A DNA stretch of 64,000 bases from Flexibacter flexilis DSM 6793 (GTDB taxonomy: Bacteria > Bacteroidota > Bacteroidia > Cytophagales > Flexibacteraceae), in the NCBI RefSeq assembly GCF_900112255.1, contig NZ_FOLE01000007.1:124001-188000 (forward strand), given 5' to 3'. The position numbers and the translations under genes are program-made. The notes under the pieces are model-generated. The model was not told the origin of the DNA. It did not search any database and worked only from the letters and a program-made list of their open reading frames with translations. Positions 8,687-17,891 of the stretch are shown piece after piece; positions within the stretch are counted from its first letter, which is position 1, and every line of letters begins with the position of its first letter.

Positions 8687-9328
8687 CTATCGCTTGCGTA
8701 CTACGGTCAGGCCGTCGCGAATCGGTAACATTACACTTTCTACGCGCGTATCTTCGATTACTTTTTTATTAAAATCCAAAATACGTTGGGTATCTTTGTC
8801 AATTTTGCGATCTGGCTCGCCTGCTACTTTCCCGTTCCAAAGTACATTGTCGATGATGATAAAGCCGCCTTGTTTCACTTTATCAAAAACGAGGTCGTAA
8901 TACAGGCCATTATTTACTTTGTCGGCATCAATGAACACCAAGTCAAACGCATCGGTAAGCGTCGGGATAATTCCAGCCGCCGCGCCAATGTGCTGAATGA
9001 TTTTATCCTGAAAACCAGCTTTTTGTATATAATCGCGTACCATGTCTTCCAACTCCTCGTTGATGTCGATGGTGTGCAGCAAGCCGCCTTCGGGCAAACC
9101 TTCGGCAAGGCAAAGCGTAGAATAACCCGTAAACGTTCCGATTTCCAGCACACGCGCAGGGCGCATCATGTGCGTAATCATGGACAGCACACGGCCTTGC
9201 AAATGCCCCGAAATCATGCGCGGCATGAGCACTTTGGCGTAAGTTTCGCGTGTAAGTTGTTGAAGTAGTGGTGTTTCGGGCGTAGTGTGCACCTCTATAT
9301 ATTCGTCCAGAAGATTATCTGTTTTCAT
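8687..9328 (-). CDS. SAM-dependent O-methyltransferase (family 3, caffeoyl-CoA/catechol type)
   Basis: 213 residues with the class I methyltransferase fold: motif I VLEIGTFTGYST, acidic residue in LLHTIDINEE, and the metal/active-site segment DLVFIDADKVNNGLYYD, then IIIDNVLW. These match the small, divalent-metal-dependent O-methyltransferases related to caffeoyl-CoA O-methyltransferase; the bacterial substrate is generally unknown. It stands alone, with an AT-rich spacer on its upstream side that precedes the foreign-looking membrane gene. Confidence 0.9.
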   Translation of the reverse strand: MKTDNLLDEYIEVHTTPETPLLQQLTRETYAKVLMPRMISGHLQGRVLSMITHMMRPARVLEIGTFTGYSTLCLAEGLPEGGLLHTIDINEELEDMVRDYIQKAGFQDKIIQHIGAAAGIIPTLTDAFDLVFIDADKVNNGLYYDLVFDKVKQGGFIIIDNVLWNGKVAGEPDRKIDKDTQRILDFNKKVIEDTRVESVMLPIRDGLTVVRKR

Positions 9329-9352
9329 TCTTTTATAAATTTATTGTAACGA

Positions 9353-9360
9353 CAAAAGTA
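9353..9360 (-). promoter_or_regulatory. Candidate -7 promoter element of the O-methyltransferase gene
   Basis: The minus strand reads TACTTTTG, matching TAnnTTTG, 25 bp before the ATG at 9328. No clear -33 element. Confidence 0.35.
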
Positions 9361-9505
9361 CAGTAGGTTAAACAACTTTAAAATAAAATTTATAGACACG
9401 TTTTGAGATATTTTAAAAAAAATATGGTATTGTTGTAATAAATTATACATAATACCGTATTTACTAAAAAAATATTATTCTAAACCATATAGCGATTTAT
9501 AAAAC

Positions 9506-10705
9506 ATGAAAGCTCAAAAGTCTTATCTGATTATTCTATTTCTTTCTTTGGTATTTACAATATCAAAAGCCTTTCGTTTGCCTAATGATTTTGCTGAAGC
9601 ACATTGGCTCATTGGTTATCAATTTGGGTTTATAAAACGTGCTTTGCCCGGTGCTTTTTTAAATGTTTTATTTCCAAGTGGTGAGAATATGGAAAGTAAA
9701 ATAATTTTCATATCAATTATTTTGTTTTTGATTTTCTGTGCTGCATTATTTTTTTTGGCTTATAAAATTATAAAATTGTCAGATTTTTACTTTGATGATT
9801 ATGTTATTTTATTAAGTTTCTTTTCTTCCAGTTATATTGTTTTTTCTGCTCATTTTATGGGTTACTATGACAATATACTTATTTTAATTGTAATACTTTC
9901 GTTTCTTCTAATAAGCAGAAATTATTTAATATTTGCTTCTATGGTACTGGCTTTGGGTATTCTTACACATGAATCATCTCTGATTATGTGCTTACCTTTG
10001 GCTACGTTTTATGTAATGATAAAGTTTCGAGATGATGATATAAAAAAGAAAATTCAATCGTTTTTTGAACTACTTATTATTCCGATTGTCGTTTTTTTAC
10101 TGATATATATATCAAATAAAAATAGCAGTATTTCGATGGAAGTTCTTCAAAATCATTTACAAAAATTTGATTTTATTAAAGAAAATAGAGATTTTATTGT
10201 AGCAGATGGATTTACTCATTCTTTTTTAGATTATATTAATGAACAAAGAATCTATTTTTGGGCAAGAATATTTGAGCCAACTCTTATTTTTAAAGTAGGA
10301 TTGCCTTTGTTTGTAATAATATGGTTGTCTTGGGAAAAAATAGAAAAAAATAAAACTAACATAATACTGTATTCTATTTATGTATTGATTTGTATTTTAC
10401 CTCTTGGTTTGCATGCAATAGCTTGGGATACAGGTAGAATTTGGGGTTATACGCAAATAATTGCTTTTTTAGGTTATTTTTTAATGAGGTCTCAAAATTT
10501 ATTAAAATTACAATATCAAAAAGCAGAAATTATAATCATTTTACTGCTTATTGGAATAGAAAACCTCATCATGTACACCCCTCTAATGGACAATTTAACT
10601 GAAAAGTTTGATATGGAAACCCGTATTATATTTTTTATAACTGTTATTGCATTTGTGATTATAAATAGGTTTAATATTACTCAAAAAGAAGAAGTTTGTA
10701 ACTAA
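9506..10705 (+). CDS. AT-rich polytopic membrane protein, unknown
   Basis: 399 residues with about ten hydrophobic helices, for example IILFLSLVFTI, IIFISIILFLIFCAALFFLA, LILIVILSFLL, IIPIVVFLLIYI and IIIILLLIGIENLIM. The charged loop around residues 205-260 (NKNSSISMEVLQ to YINEQRIYFWARIF) is the largest soluble part. The layout resembles integral membrane glycan polymerase or mannosyltransferase-like proteins of surface polysaccharide loci, but no diagnostic motif is visible. Base composition is far more AT-rich than all neighbours, with heavy use of ATA, TTA and AAA codons. It is flanked on both sides by AT-rich spacer and the neighbours are unrelated minus-strand genes, suggesting single-gene acquisition. 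Confidence 0.75.
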   Translation: MKAQKSYLIILFLSLVFTISKAFRLPNDFAEAHWLIGYQFGFIKRALPGAFLNVLFPSGENMESKIIFISIILFLIFCAALFFLAYKIIKLSDFYFDDYVILLSFFSSSYIVFSAHFMGYYDNILILIVILSFLLISRNYLIFASMVLALGILTHESSLIMCLPLATFYVMIKFRDDDIKKKIQSFFELLIIPIVVFLLIYISNKNSSISMEVLQNHLQKFDFIKENRDFIVADGFTHSFLDYINEQRIYFWARIFEPTLIFKVGLPLFVIIWLSWEKIEKNKTNIILYSIYVLICILPLGLHAIAWDTGRIWGYTQIIAFLGYFLMRSQNLLKLQYQKAEIIIILLLIGIENLIMYTPLMDNLTEKFDMETRIIFFITVIAFVIINRFNITQKEEVCN

Positions 10706-10739
10706 AAAATGAGCACAAATTTCTTCTTTTATCAAAAAA

Positions 10740-11864
10740 TTAGTTCCAAGATTTGCGGCGCAGAATCAGCGCAGGCACTGTAAAAAACACAGGATAAAGC
10801 ACTTGTAAAAAGTCTAAAAGTGGCATCATGTACCAGCCCAATGTTTCGTTGAGCTTACGTGCGTTGCGTGCCATCGTCCAAGTATGCAAGCCGCTGCGCA
10901 GCACCAACCCCGCCAAGCCAATCGCCCAAAACGGTTCGGGCATCGCGCAAAGCCACAGGCCAGCCACCCACACGCCCACGTGCGAGAGCGAAAGCAGCCC
11001 CAACCACCATTGGTCTTTTAGGCGATAATATTTGCCTACGCTCAAATGGCGTTGCTTTTGTCTATACCAAGTCTTAAATGTGTGCTTCGGTTCTGACCAA
11101 GTAAGGCTTTCGGGCGAAATACAAATAGCTGTATTAGAAGTAGTTGCTACTCTATTGATAAACAAATCATCGTCGCCACCCGTAATGGCGATGTGTTCAA
11201 AAAAGCCTTTATTTTCCAAGAAAATATCTTTGGTATAGGCCAAATTGCGGCCAATGCCCATGTATGGGTTTCGGGCGATGGCCATCGACAAATATTGCGT
11301 GCAAGTGAAAAGCGTTTCGTAACGAATCAGGGCATTGAGCAAGCCTTTGTAAGGTCTGTAAAGCGAATAACCCAACACAATTTTGGTTTCGGGCGTGAAG
11401 CAAGCCGCCATTTGCGCAATCCAGTGTTCGGAGGCTGGCAGGCAATCGGCATCGGTCAGCAGCACGTGCGGAAATTGTGCGGCTTTGATGCCCATCGTGA
11501 GCGCAAATTTTTTGAAATTCATGCCGTCGGGTGTGTGGTCTATGCGCACGAGCTTTACTTTTTTCTCTTGCCTTTCCAACGCCAGCATATAATCATACAT
11601 TTCGTCGCCAGAGCGGTCGTCCACGATAATAATTTCAAAGTTGGGATATTGCTGTGCCAGCAGCGCAGGAATGAGTTTTTGTAAGTTTTCGGTTTCGTTG
11701 TGTGCGCAACAAACCACCGAAATCCCCATGCGCGAAGGCGTAGCCGTGCCAGTAGGAGAGGAGACATAAGAACCCAAACGCGTAAAATATCCTGTGATGA
11801 AAATAATCTGAATCAGGAAGCAAACCGCAAAAACAGCCACAAGGCCAATGATAAAAGACGACAA
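10740..11864 (-). CDS. Membrane-associated family 2 glycosyltransferase
   Basis: 374 residues. An N-terminal membrane segment (GLVAVFAVCFLIQIIFITGY) leads into a GT-A domain: SVVCCAHNETENL, VDDRSGD, the metal-binding LLTDADCLPA, the acceptor-site GGDDDLF and QKQRHLSVG (a QxxRW-like motif with His for Trp), then two to three C-terminal membrane helices. This is the architecture of processive or lipid-acceptor GT2 enzymes for surface glycans. Donor and acceptor are not predictable. The start is a TTG at 11864; no in-frame ATG is suitable and the frame is closed upstream by a stop. It is divergent from the PASTA protein gene. Confidence 0.85.
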   Translation of the reverse strand: MSSFIIGLVAVFAVCFLIQIIFITGYFTRLGSYVSSPTGTATPSRMGISVVCCAHNETENLQKLIPALLAQQYPNFEIIIVDDRSGDEMYDYMLALERQEKKVKLVRIDHTPDGMNFKKFALTMGIKAAQFPHVLLTDADCLPASEHWIAQMAACFTPETKIVLGYSLYRPYKGLLNALIRYETLFTCTQYLSMAIARNPYMGIGRNLAYTKDIFLENKGFFEHIAITGGDDDLFINRVATTSNTAICISPESLTWSEPKHTFKTWYRQKQRHLSVGKYYRLKDQWWLGLLSLSHVGVWVAGLWLCAMPEPFWAIGLAGLVLRSGLHTWTMARNARKLNETLGWYMMPLLDFLQVLYPVFFTVPALILRRKSWN

Positions 11865-11992
11865 CTTGATATTGAGTTTAAAACCAAACCAAATAAAACA
11901 TAAAAAACGGCGAAAGTTACACTTTCCCCCGATAGGTTGTATCGTTGCGGCGCAAATCTGGCCATTTCAGCAAGTAAAGACCAAATAAAATA

Positions 11993-12023
11993 TTGGTGAT
12001 TTGGGGTATAAATGCGTACTTTG
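11993..12023 (+). promoter_or_regulatory. Promoter of the PASTA-LysM gene pair
   Basis: TTG at 11993-11995, a 21-bp spacer, then TACTTTG at 12017-12023, one base short of the TAnnTTTG consensus. The ATG follows 30 bp later at 12053. Confidence 0.35.
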
Positions 12024-12052
12024 CGGCCTGTATCACAACATTGCACAAAACC

Positions 12053-12874
12053 ATGAAATTTAGTTTTAAAGCTCAAACGCCTTTCGACGTGCTTTTGCAC
12101 TTGCTCATCATTGTAGCCATGTTGGTTATTATGGTGCTTTCGTTTTTCTATATTTATTTGCCCATCACCACCAACCACAACGAGACGGTAACCGTGCCAA
12201 AAGTCGTGGGTATGAGGCTGGCAGATTTGGAAAATGTATTGGGCGAAAGAGATTTGGAATATGTAGTAGATGATTCTATTTACAAGCCTGGTGCAGAGCC
12301 GTTTACGGTGCACAAGCAATTCCCATTTCCAGACGAAAAAGTAAAAGCGGGTCGCAAGATTTATGTAGAAATTTATTCGAAGCAACCGCCTTTAGTAAAA
12401 ATGCCAAACTTGCTCAACCGCACACTCATCAACGCGCAAGACGAGCTTTTGAGTTATGATTTGCTTTTGGGAAAAACGGAATACGTGCCTGATTTGCAGC
12501 TCAATTCGGTTATCAAACAAAGATGGAACGGCCAAGAAGTAGCCGAAGGAACACCGATTCCGAAGGGTTCGCGCATTGATTTGATTGTCGGCAACGGACA
12601 AGGAAATACAGAATTTGAACTCGCCAATTATGTGGGAATGCCGCGCGACGAAGCCGAATTGGCCATCACGGGCGTTGGTTTGCAAATAGATGTAGTTACT
12701 TATGACAATACAAGCACTTTGCCGCCTGGCACTATTATTAAACAAAAACCAAGCGCAGGCACAAAAACGCGTGCTGGCGAAGTGGTGGACATTTGGGTAG
12801 CGGGCGAAGACCCTGCCAAGAGCGCAGGCAGCGAAGGCGATGGCACAGAAGCCGCCGAAGAAGAGGGCAACTAA
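12053..12874 (+). CDS. Membrane-anchored protein with three PASTA domains
   Basis: 273 residues. A short cytoplasmic N terminus and one transmembrane helix (LLHLLIIVAMLVIMVLSFFY) are followed by three PASTA units at about residues 43-110, 112-180 and 185-255; each begins with a pattern such as TVPKVVGMRLADLE, KMPNLLNRTLINAQ or ELANYVGMPRDEAE and ends before a lysine/glycine-rich KAGRKIYVEI-type strand. PASTA domains bind peptidoglycan stem peptides and usually sit on Ser/Thr kinases or penicillin-binding proteins, but no catalytic domain is present here. A short acidic tail ends the protein. I chose ATG 12053 (MKFSFKAQ). The LysM gene starts 54 bp downstream, so the two wall-binding proteins form a likely operon. 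Confidence 0.88.
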   Translation: MKFSFKAQTPFDVLLHLLIIVAMLVIMVLSFFYIYLPITTNHNETVTVPKVVGMRLADLENVLGERDLEYVVDDSIYKPGAEPFTVHKQFPFPDEKVKAGRKIYVEIYSKQPPLVKMPNLLNRTLINAQDELLSYDLLLGKTEYVPDLQLNSVIKQRWNGQEVAEGTPIPKGSRIDLIVGNGQGNTEFELANYVGMPRDEAELAITGVGLQIDVVTYDNTSTLPPGTIIKQKPSAGTKTRAGEVVDIWVAGEDPAKSAGSEGDGTEAAEEEGN

Positions 12875-12928
12875 TCCGAAACAGAACTTTTGTTTTCTGT
12901 TTACAGTATAAAAAATTATTTTCCGAAT

Positions 12929-13534
12929 ATGTCTTTAGATACAAACCAAACGCAACAACCTACCCCCGAAACCCCAAAGTCTGGTACAAATTATTGGCTT
13001 TTGGCCGTGTTGGTGGGTTTGTTGGTTATTATTGGTCTTTTCTTTTTTAGAATATCGCAAAGCAAAAAAGAACCTTCTTCGATTTTGACCGAAATTCAGG
13101 CCAGTCATCCTGTGCCTGCCGTCGTGTTACCGTCGGATTCTGCCAACCAAGAGCAAACGCAAGCCACCGATAAGCCAACCAAAAAACAAGAAGAGAAGCC
13201 TAAAAAAGAACCTTCAAAAAATACGGGTTCGGCTTCGGGCAGTCAAACTTACGGCTACAAAGTAAAATCGGGGGATACGCTTTTCAAGATTGCCACACGC
13301 TTTAATCAGTCGGCTGCCGACATCAAAGCCGAAAATGGCATGAGTTCGGACGAGGTGCAACTCGACCAAGAACTAAAAATTAAGATTCGCGCCATTCATA
13401 CCGTAGAGTCGGGCGACGGACTGTTGGCCATTGCCCAAAAATATGGAGTGAAGGCAGATTTAATTAAGAAAACCAACAACTTGAAAGGTGACCAAATCGG
13501 TTTAGGCCAAGAACTTATTATTCCGTTGCCGTAA
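12929..13534 (+). CDS. Membrane-anchored protein with two LysM domains
   Basis: 201 residues. After ~20 cytoplasmic residues comes one membrane helix (WLLAVLVGLLVIIGLFFF), a lysine/glutamate/proline-rich spacer (about residues 55-110), and two LysM units: YKVKSGDTLFKIATRF with the ending ELKIKI, and HTVESGDGLLAIAQKYG ending ELIIPLP. LysM binds N-acetylglucosamine in peptidoglycan. ATG 12929 is preferred to the frame's earlier start, which would lengthen the cytoplasmic end without reason. Probably cotranscribed with the preceding PASTA gene. Confidence 0.88.
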   Translation: MSLDTNQTQQPTPETPKSGTNYWLLAVLVGLLVIIGLFFFRISQSKKEPSSILTEIQASHPVPAVVLPSDSANQEQTQATDKPTKKQEEKPKKEPSKNTGSASGSQTYGYKVKSGDTLFKIATRFNQSAADIKAENGMSSDEVQLDQELKIKIRAIHTVESGDGLLAIAQKYGVKADLIKKTNNLKGDQIGLGQELIIPLP

Positions 13535-13594
13535 TCGCAACGCACTGATAATAAGTGTTTTTATATTGAACCAAAAGAACTTTTATAAACAGAT

Positions 13595-15256
13595 ATGAGC
13601 GAAACTATCATTTTCTCGATGGCTGGTGTGAGTAAAGTTATTCCACCACAACGCCGCATTTTGAAAGACATTTATTTGTCGTTTTTTTATGGTGCAAAAA
13701 TTGGGGTTTTGGGTCTAAACGGCTCTGGTAAGTCCACGTTGTTGCGCTTGATTGCTGGTGTGGACAAAGAATATCAGGGCGAAATCGTGTGGTCGGCGGG
13801 CTACTCGGTGGGGCTACTGGAACAAGAACCCAAACTTGACCCCAACAAAACCGTTAAAGAAATCGTAGAAGAAGGCGTGCAGCCCATCGTGGATTTGCTT
13901 AAAGAGTTTGAAGATATAAACGAAAAATTTGCTGACCCTGATGCTGATTTTGACAAGCTCATGGCCAGACAAGCCGAAGTACAAGAAAAACTGGATGCGG
14001 TAAACGCTTGGGAACTGGACAACCGCCTGGAACGTGCGATGGATGCGTTGCGCTGTCCGCCGCAAGAAGCCAACGTTGCGAACTTGTCGGGTGGTGAAAA
14101 ACGCCGCGTAGCTTTGTGCCGTTTGCTTTTACAAGAGCCTGATGTACTGCTACTTGACGAACCAACCAACCACTTGGACGCAGAGTCGGTGTTGTGGCTC
14201 GAACAACATTTGAAGCAATATAAAGGTACGGTAATCGCTGTAACCCACGACCGTTATTTCTTGGACAACGTGGCAGGCTGGATTTTGGAACTTGACAGAG
14301 GCGAGGGTATTCCGTGGAAAGGAAATTATTCGTCGTGGTTGGAGCAAAAGCAACAACGTTTGGCACAAGAAGAAAAAACGGAATCTAAACGCCAAAAAAC
14401 ATTGCAACGCGAGTTGGAATGGGTACGTCTTGCACCGAAAGCACGTCATGCGAAATCTAAAGCGCGTTTGGCGGCTTACGACAAAATGTTGGGCGAAGAA
14501 GCCAAAGAAAAAGAAGAAAAATTGGAGCTTTTCATTCCTGCGGGGCCTCGTTTGGGCGGCAAAGTGATTGAAGCACAAAATATATCGAAAGCCTACGGCG
14601 ACAAACTTTTGTTTGAAAACTTGAGTTTTGCTTTGCCGCAAGGTGGTATTGTGGGCGTAATCGGGCCAAACGGCGCGGGTAAATCTACGCTTTTCCGTTT
14701 GATTACAGGCCAGACACAACCCGATACGGGCACGTTTGAAGTTGGGCCTACGGTGCAACTCGGCTACGTGGATCAAGAGCACAACGACCTTGACCCGAAC
14801 AAGTCCGTTTTTGAAAACATTACGGGCGGAACGGAATACGTTATGTTGGGTGGCCGTCAAGTAAACTCGCGTGCGTATGTGAGCAAATTCAACTTCAGCG
14901 GCTCAGATCAAGAGAAAAAAGTAGGCATTTTGTCGGGTGGAGAACGTAACCGCGTACACTTGGCCATTACGCTGAAACAAGGCTCTAACGTGTTGTTGCT
15001 CGACGAACCAACCAACGATTTGGACGTAAATACGTTGCGTGCGTTGGAGGAAGCGTTGGAAAACTTTGCGGGTTGTGCGGTAGTCATCAGCCACGACCGT
15101 TGGTTCTTAGACCGCATCGCGACGCACATTTTGGCGTTTGAAGGCGATTCGCAAGTTTATTTCTTTGAAGGCAATTTCTCGGACTACGAAGAGAACCGCA
15201 AGAAGCGTTTGGGCGACGTTGCACCAAAGCGTATTCGCTACAAAAAATTGTCATAA
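13595..15256 (+). CDS. ettA: Energy-dependent translational throttle protein EttA (ABC-F)
   Basis: 553 residues, matching E. coli EttA (555). Two ABC domains in tandem: first Walker A GLNGSGKST, signature LSGGEKRRVALCR and DEPTNHLDAESVLWLEQHL; second Walker A GPNGAGKST, LSGGERNRVHLA and DEPTNDLDVNTLRALEEAL. The linker between them (about residues 240-320) is lysine- and glutamate-rich and includes the ribosomal contact region EWVRLAPKARHAKSKARL. No membrane segments. ABC-F proteins of this type bind the ribosomal E site and gate the start of elongation according to the ATP/ADP ratio. Followed by a terminator at 15289-15321. Confidence 0.96.
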   Translation: MSETIIFSMAGVSKVIPPQRRILKDIYLSFFYGAKIGVLGLNGSGKSTLLRLIAGVDKEYQGEIVWSAGYSVGLLEQEPKLDPNKTVKEIVEEGVQPIVDLLKEFEDINEKFADPDADFDKLMARQAEVQEKLDAVNAWELDNRLERAMDALRCPPQEANVANLSGGEKRRVALCRLLLQEPDVLLLDEPTNHLDAESVLWLEQHLKQYKGTVIAVTHDRYFLDNVAGWILELDRGEGIPWKGNYSSWLEQKQQRLAQEEKTESKRQKTLQRELEWVRLAPKARHAKSKARLAAYDKMLGEEAKEKEEKLELFIPAGPRLGGKVIEAQNISKAYGDKLLFENLSFALPQGGIVGVIGPNGAGKSTLFRLITGQTQPDTGTFEVGPTVQLGYVDQEHNDLDPNKSVFENITGGTEYVMLGGRQVNSRAYVSKFNFSGSDQEKKVGILSGGERNRVHLAITLKQGSNVLLLDEPTNDLDVNTLRALEEALENFAGCAVVISHDRWFLDRIATHILAFEGDSQVYFFEGNFSDYEENRKKRLGDVAPKRIRYKKLS

Positions 15257-15288
15257 TTTTATCAAAAAACAGTATCGATTTTGACCGA

Positions 15289-15321
15289 AAACATGGCTTA
15301 CACAATAGGCCATGTTTTTTT
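15289..15321 (+). terminator. Terminator of ettA
   Basis: AAACATGGC and GCCATGTTT form a 9-bp stem with an 11-base loop, followed by a run of seven Ts, 33 bp after the ettA stop. Confidence 0.8.
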
Positions 15322-15500
15322 ATATTCGCATATTTTGCAAACGATTGAAAAATGCAATTTTGTCCAAATGGCGTGGCTTTATGGTTTTGTAATCACATTG
15401 TTAGTTTTGTATAAAATTATAAGTATTTTTTGATTTTAAAGTTCTGATTTACAGTTTGTTGAAAAAATATTATTAGGCAAAAAACAAAAAAAATAATTTT

Positions 15501-15535
15501 TTTGTTGACTAAAAGCGGATTGGCAAGTACGTTTG
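15501..15535 (+). promoter_or_regulatory. Promoter of citrate synthase gene
   Basis: TTTGTTG at 15501-15507 and TACGTTTG at 15528-15535 fit the -33 and -7 elements; the spacing is 20 bp if the second TTG is used. Transcription near 15542 gives a leader of about 95 bases before the ATG at 15638. The rest of the 381-bp gap after ettA is AT-rich and shows only the ettA terminator. Confidence 0.45.
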
Positions 15536-15637
15536 CTGGCGTATTTATTTCTTTTCCAAACAAAAGTCATTGTTTTCGGGAAAAAAAAATACATAAATTT
15601 CGCTCAATTCAATAACAGATACTTTAAATCATTTCAT

Positions 15638-16921
15638 ATGTCTGAAAACGCTAAATTAATCCTTGACGGCGTAACTTATGAGTTACCAGTGCTTGAGGGT
15701 TCGGAAAAAGAAAAGGCGATTGATATTGCGCCTTTGCGCGACAAATCGGGTTACATTACCTTAGATTACGGTTTCAAAAACACAGGTTCAACCAAAAGTG
15801 CTATTACATTCCTTGACGGAGAAGAAGGTATCCTTCGCTATCGCGGGTATCCGATTGAGCAGTTAGCCGAAAAATCTTCTTTCTTGGAAGTGGCTTACTT
15901 GCTTATTTACGGAGAGCTTCCTTCGCAAGCAGAATTAGACCAATTCACTAACACTATAAAGAGCCACACATTAGTACACGAAGATATTCGCAAAATCCTT
16001 GACGGATTCCCTGCTAATGCACACCCGATGGGCGTACTTTCGTCTCTAGTTTGTTCCCTTACAGCTTTCTACCCAGAATCTATCACAGACCGTTCGAAAG
16101 AACAAGTAGATTTGAATATTGTACGTTTGCTTGCCAAAATGCCAACATTTGCGGCTTGGGCATTCAAAAATTCAATGGGACACCCTGTGAATTATCCTAA
16201 AAATAAGTTGGATTACTGCTCAAACTTCTTGCACATGATGTTCTCACTTCCTGTGGAAGGTTATGAAGTAGATCCAGTGGTTTCTGATGCACTGAACAAA
16301 TTACTTATCCTCCACGCCGACCACGAGCAAAACTGCTCTACAAGCACAGTTCGCGTGGTAGGTTCTTCAAAAGCAAGTTTGTACTCGTCGGTTTCGGCAG
16401 GTATCAACGCGCTTTGGGGACCGTTGCATGGTGGTGCAAACCAAGAAGTTATCGAACAACTTGACGCTATCAAAGCCGACGGCGGTAACACTCAAAAATG
16501 GGTTGAAAAAGCAAAAGATAAAAATAGCGGCTTCCGCTTGATGGGCTTCGGACACCGTGTGTACAAAAACTTTGACCCACGCGCGAAAATCATCAAAGGT
16601 GCTTGCGACCAAATCTTGAACAAATTGGGTGTAAATGATCCAGTGTTGAACATTGCGAAAGAATTGGAAGAAGCGGCTCTTAACGATCCGTATTTCATCG
16701 AACGCAAATTGTATCCAAACGTGGATTTCTATTCGGGCATTATTTACCGTGCGTTGGGTATCCCTACGGATATGTTTACGGTAATGTTTGCTTTGGGTCG
16801 TCTTCCAGGTTGGATTGCTCAATGGAAAGAAATGAACGAGCAAAAAGAACCAATTAGCCGTCCACGTCAGATATATGTAGGTGCTACATTGCGCGACTAC
16901 GTTGATGTTACAAAACGCTAA
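15638..16921 (+). CDS. gltA: Citrate synthase (type II)
   Basis: 427 residues, the size of hexameric type II citrate synthases. Catalytic His in ILHADHEQNCSTSTVR, second His in FGHRVYKNFDPRAKI, and catalytic Asp in NVDFYSGI; the N-terminal EGILRYRGYPIEQL and WGPLHGGANQ are also typical. It condenses acetyl-CoA and oxaloacetate at the entry of the citric acid cycle. ATG 15638 (MSENAKL) was chosen; the frame's earlier start at 15533 lies within the predicted promoter. A strong terminator follows. Confidence 0.97.
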   Translation: MSENAKLILDGVTYELPVLEGSEKEKAIDIAPLRDKSGYITLDYGFKNTGSTKSAITFLDGEEGILRYRGYPIEQLAEKSSFLEVAYLLIYGELPSQAELDQFTNTIKSHTLVHEDIRKILDGFPANAHPMGVLSSLVCSLTAFYPESITDRSKEQVDLNIVRLLAKMPTFAAWAFKNSMGHPVNYPKNKLDYCSNFLHMMFSLPVEGYEVDPVVSDALNKLLILHADHEQNCSTSTVRVVGSSKASLYSSVSAGINALWGPLHGGANQEVIEQLDAIKADGGNTQKWVEKAKDKNSGFRLMGFGHRVYKNFDPRAKIIKGACDQILNKLGVNDPVLNIAKELEEAALNDPYFIERKLYPNVDFYSGIIYRALGIPTDMFTVMFALGRLPGWIAQWKEMNEQKEPISRPRQIYVGATLRDYVDVTKR

Positions 16922-16943
16922 TTATTAGCTCTTTAGATACAAC

Positions 16944-16983
16944 AAAAAGGCTGCTTCTCAACAAGGGAAGCAGCCTTTTTTGT
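16944..16983. terminator. Terminator between gltA and the convergent membrane gene
   Basis: AAAAAGGCTGCTTC and GAAGCAGCCTTTTT form a perfect 14-bp stem with a 9-base loop and T run. The A run on the other side makes it usable for the convergent minus-strand gene ending at 17007. Confidence 0.9.
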
Positions 16984-17006
16984 TTTTGATTCAATTGATA
17001 AAAAAA

Positions 17007-17891
17007 TTAATAATCTTCGTCTTCGTCGTCTTTTTTGTCCAAAGAAATGCCTGAAGTTCTGCCAATTGAGTCGATTTGGGCAGCAAGGTTTACCGATTCG
17101 ACACTTTCGCGCAAACTACCGTACAGTACCGCAACCCCGACTATTATGCCTGCACCTAACAAGGCACTAGCGGCAATTTGCAAACCATAAGCAATGGCAT
17201 TGAGCATTTTCATTAAATCGGAAGCATCTCGTATCATGGTTACTATGGAAAAAATAGCGGTTGGGACGCTTAGGATAGAAGAAATCATCCCAAAAATAAT
17301 ACTCACAACAAAGAAATAACCAAAACTTGACCACCAATTATTTTGAATTAGTTTGCGGCTACGACTAAAGGCTTCGCCTACACTCCTGCCATCTTCGAGT
17401 ATGGCAATGGGATAAGCCAACGACAAAGCAACTGCCAAGTAAATACCAGGTGCGATACAAAAAACAATTCCGATACCAACGATTAAAGAAAAAAGAATGG
17501 TAATGCCGAACATCGTTCCCCAGCTTTGACGGCTGTCGCTTACTACGGCCTCAATGTCTATATCTTTGGGGTTGCGGATATAGGCTTTGATGTAATGGAG
17601 CGTAATAGAATATACCGCCATGCTAGACACCACCGACGAAACGATAAACATCACAACAGCAATTAGAAAAACACCATTACTTAGAAAATATCCATCGGAT
17701 AAACCGTAAGGCTTTCCGCCAGCTTGTATCACAACATTTTGGTAATAACTACCAGCCAGTGCAGAAATGAGCAAGAAAATACCCGCCCCACGCAACAAGG
17801 CCATAAACAATGGCTTAAATTGCGTTTTTAAAAATTCAAATAGCGCGTTGATGTTTTGGCCAAAGTCGCGTACTTCATAAAAATTTACCAT
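17007..17891 (-). CDS. Polytopic membrane protein, unknown (glycerophosphodiesterase membrane-domain-like)
   Basis: 294 residues with about six hydrophobic helices between residues 28 and 265 and a very acidic cytoplasmic tail (KKDDEDEDY). The central segment FCIAPGIYLAVALSLAYPIAILE followed by SRKLIQNNWWSSFGYFF resembles the membrane domain family that includes YciC/DUF975 and the membrane part of some glycerophosphodiesterases (the x-W-xx-F-G pattern after a basic SRKL stretch). Function is unknown. Divergent from the large DUF2723 gene across a 345-bp spacer. Confidence 0.7.
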   Translation of the reverse strand: MVNFYEVRDFGQNINALFEFLKTQFKPLFMALLRGAGIFLLISALAGSYYQNVVIQAGGKPYGLSDGYFLSNGVFLIAVVMFIVSSVVSSMAVYSITLHYIKAYIRNPKDIDIEAVVSDSRQSWGTMFGITILFSLIVGIGIVFCIAPGIYLAVALSLAYPIAILEDGRSVGEAFSRSRKLIQNNWWSSFGYFFVVSIIFGMISSILSVPTAIFSIVTMIRDASDLMKMLNAIAYGLQIAASALLGAGIIVGVAVLYGSLRESVESVNLAAQIDSIGRTSGISLDKKDDEDEDY

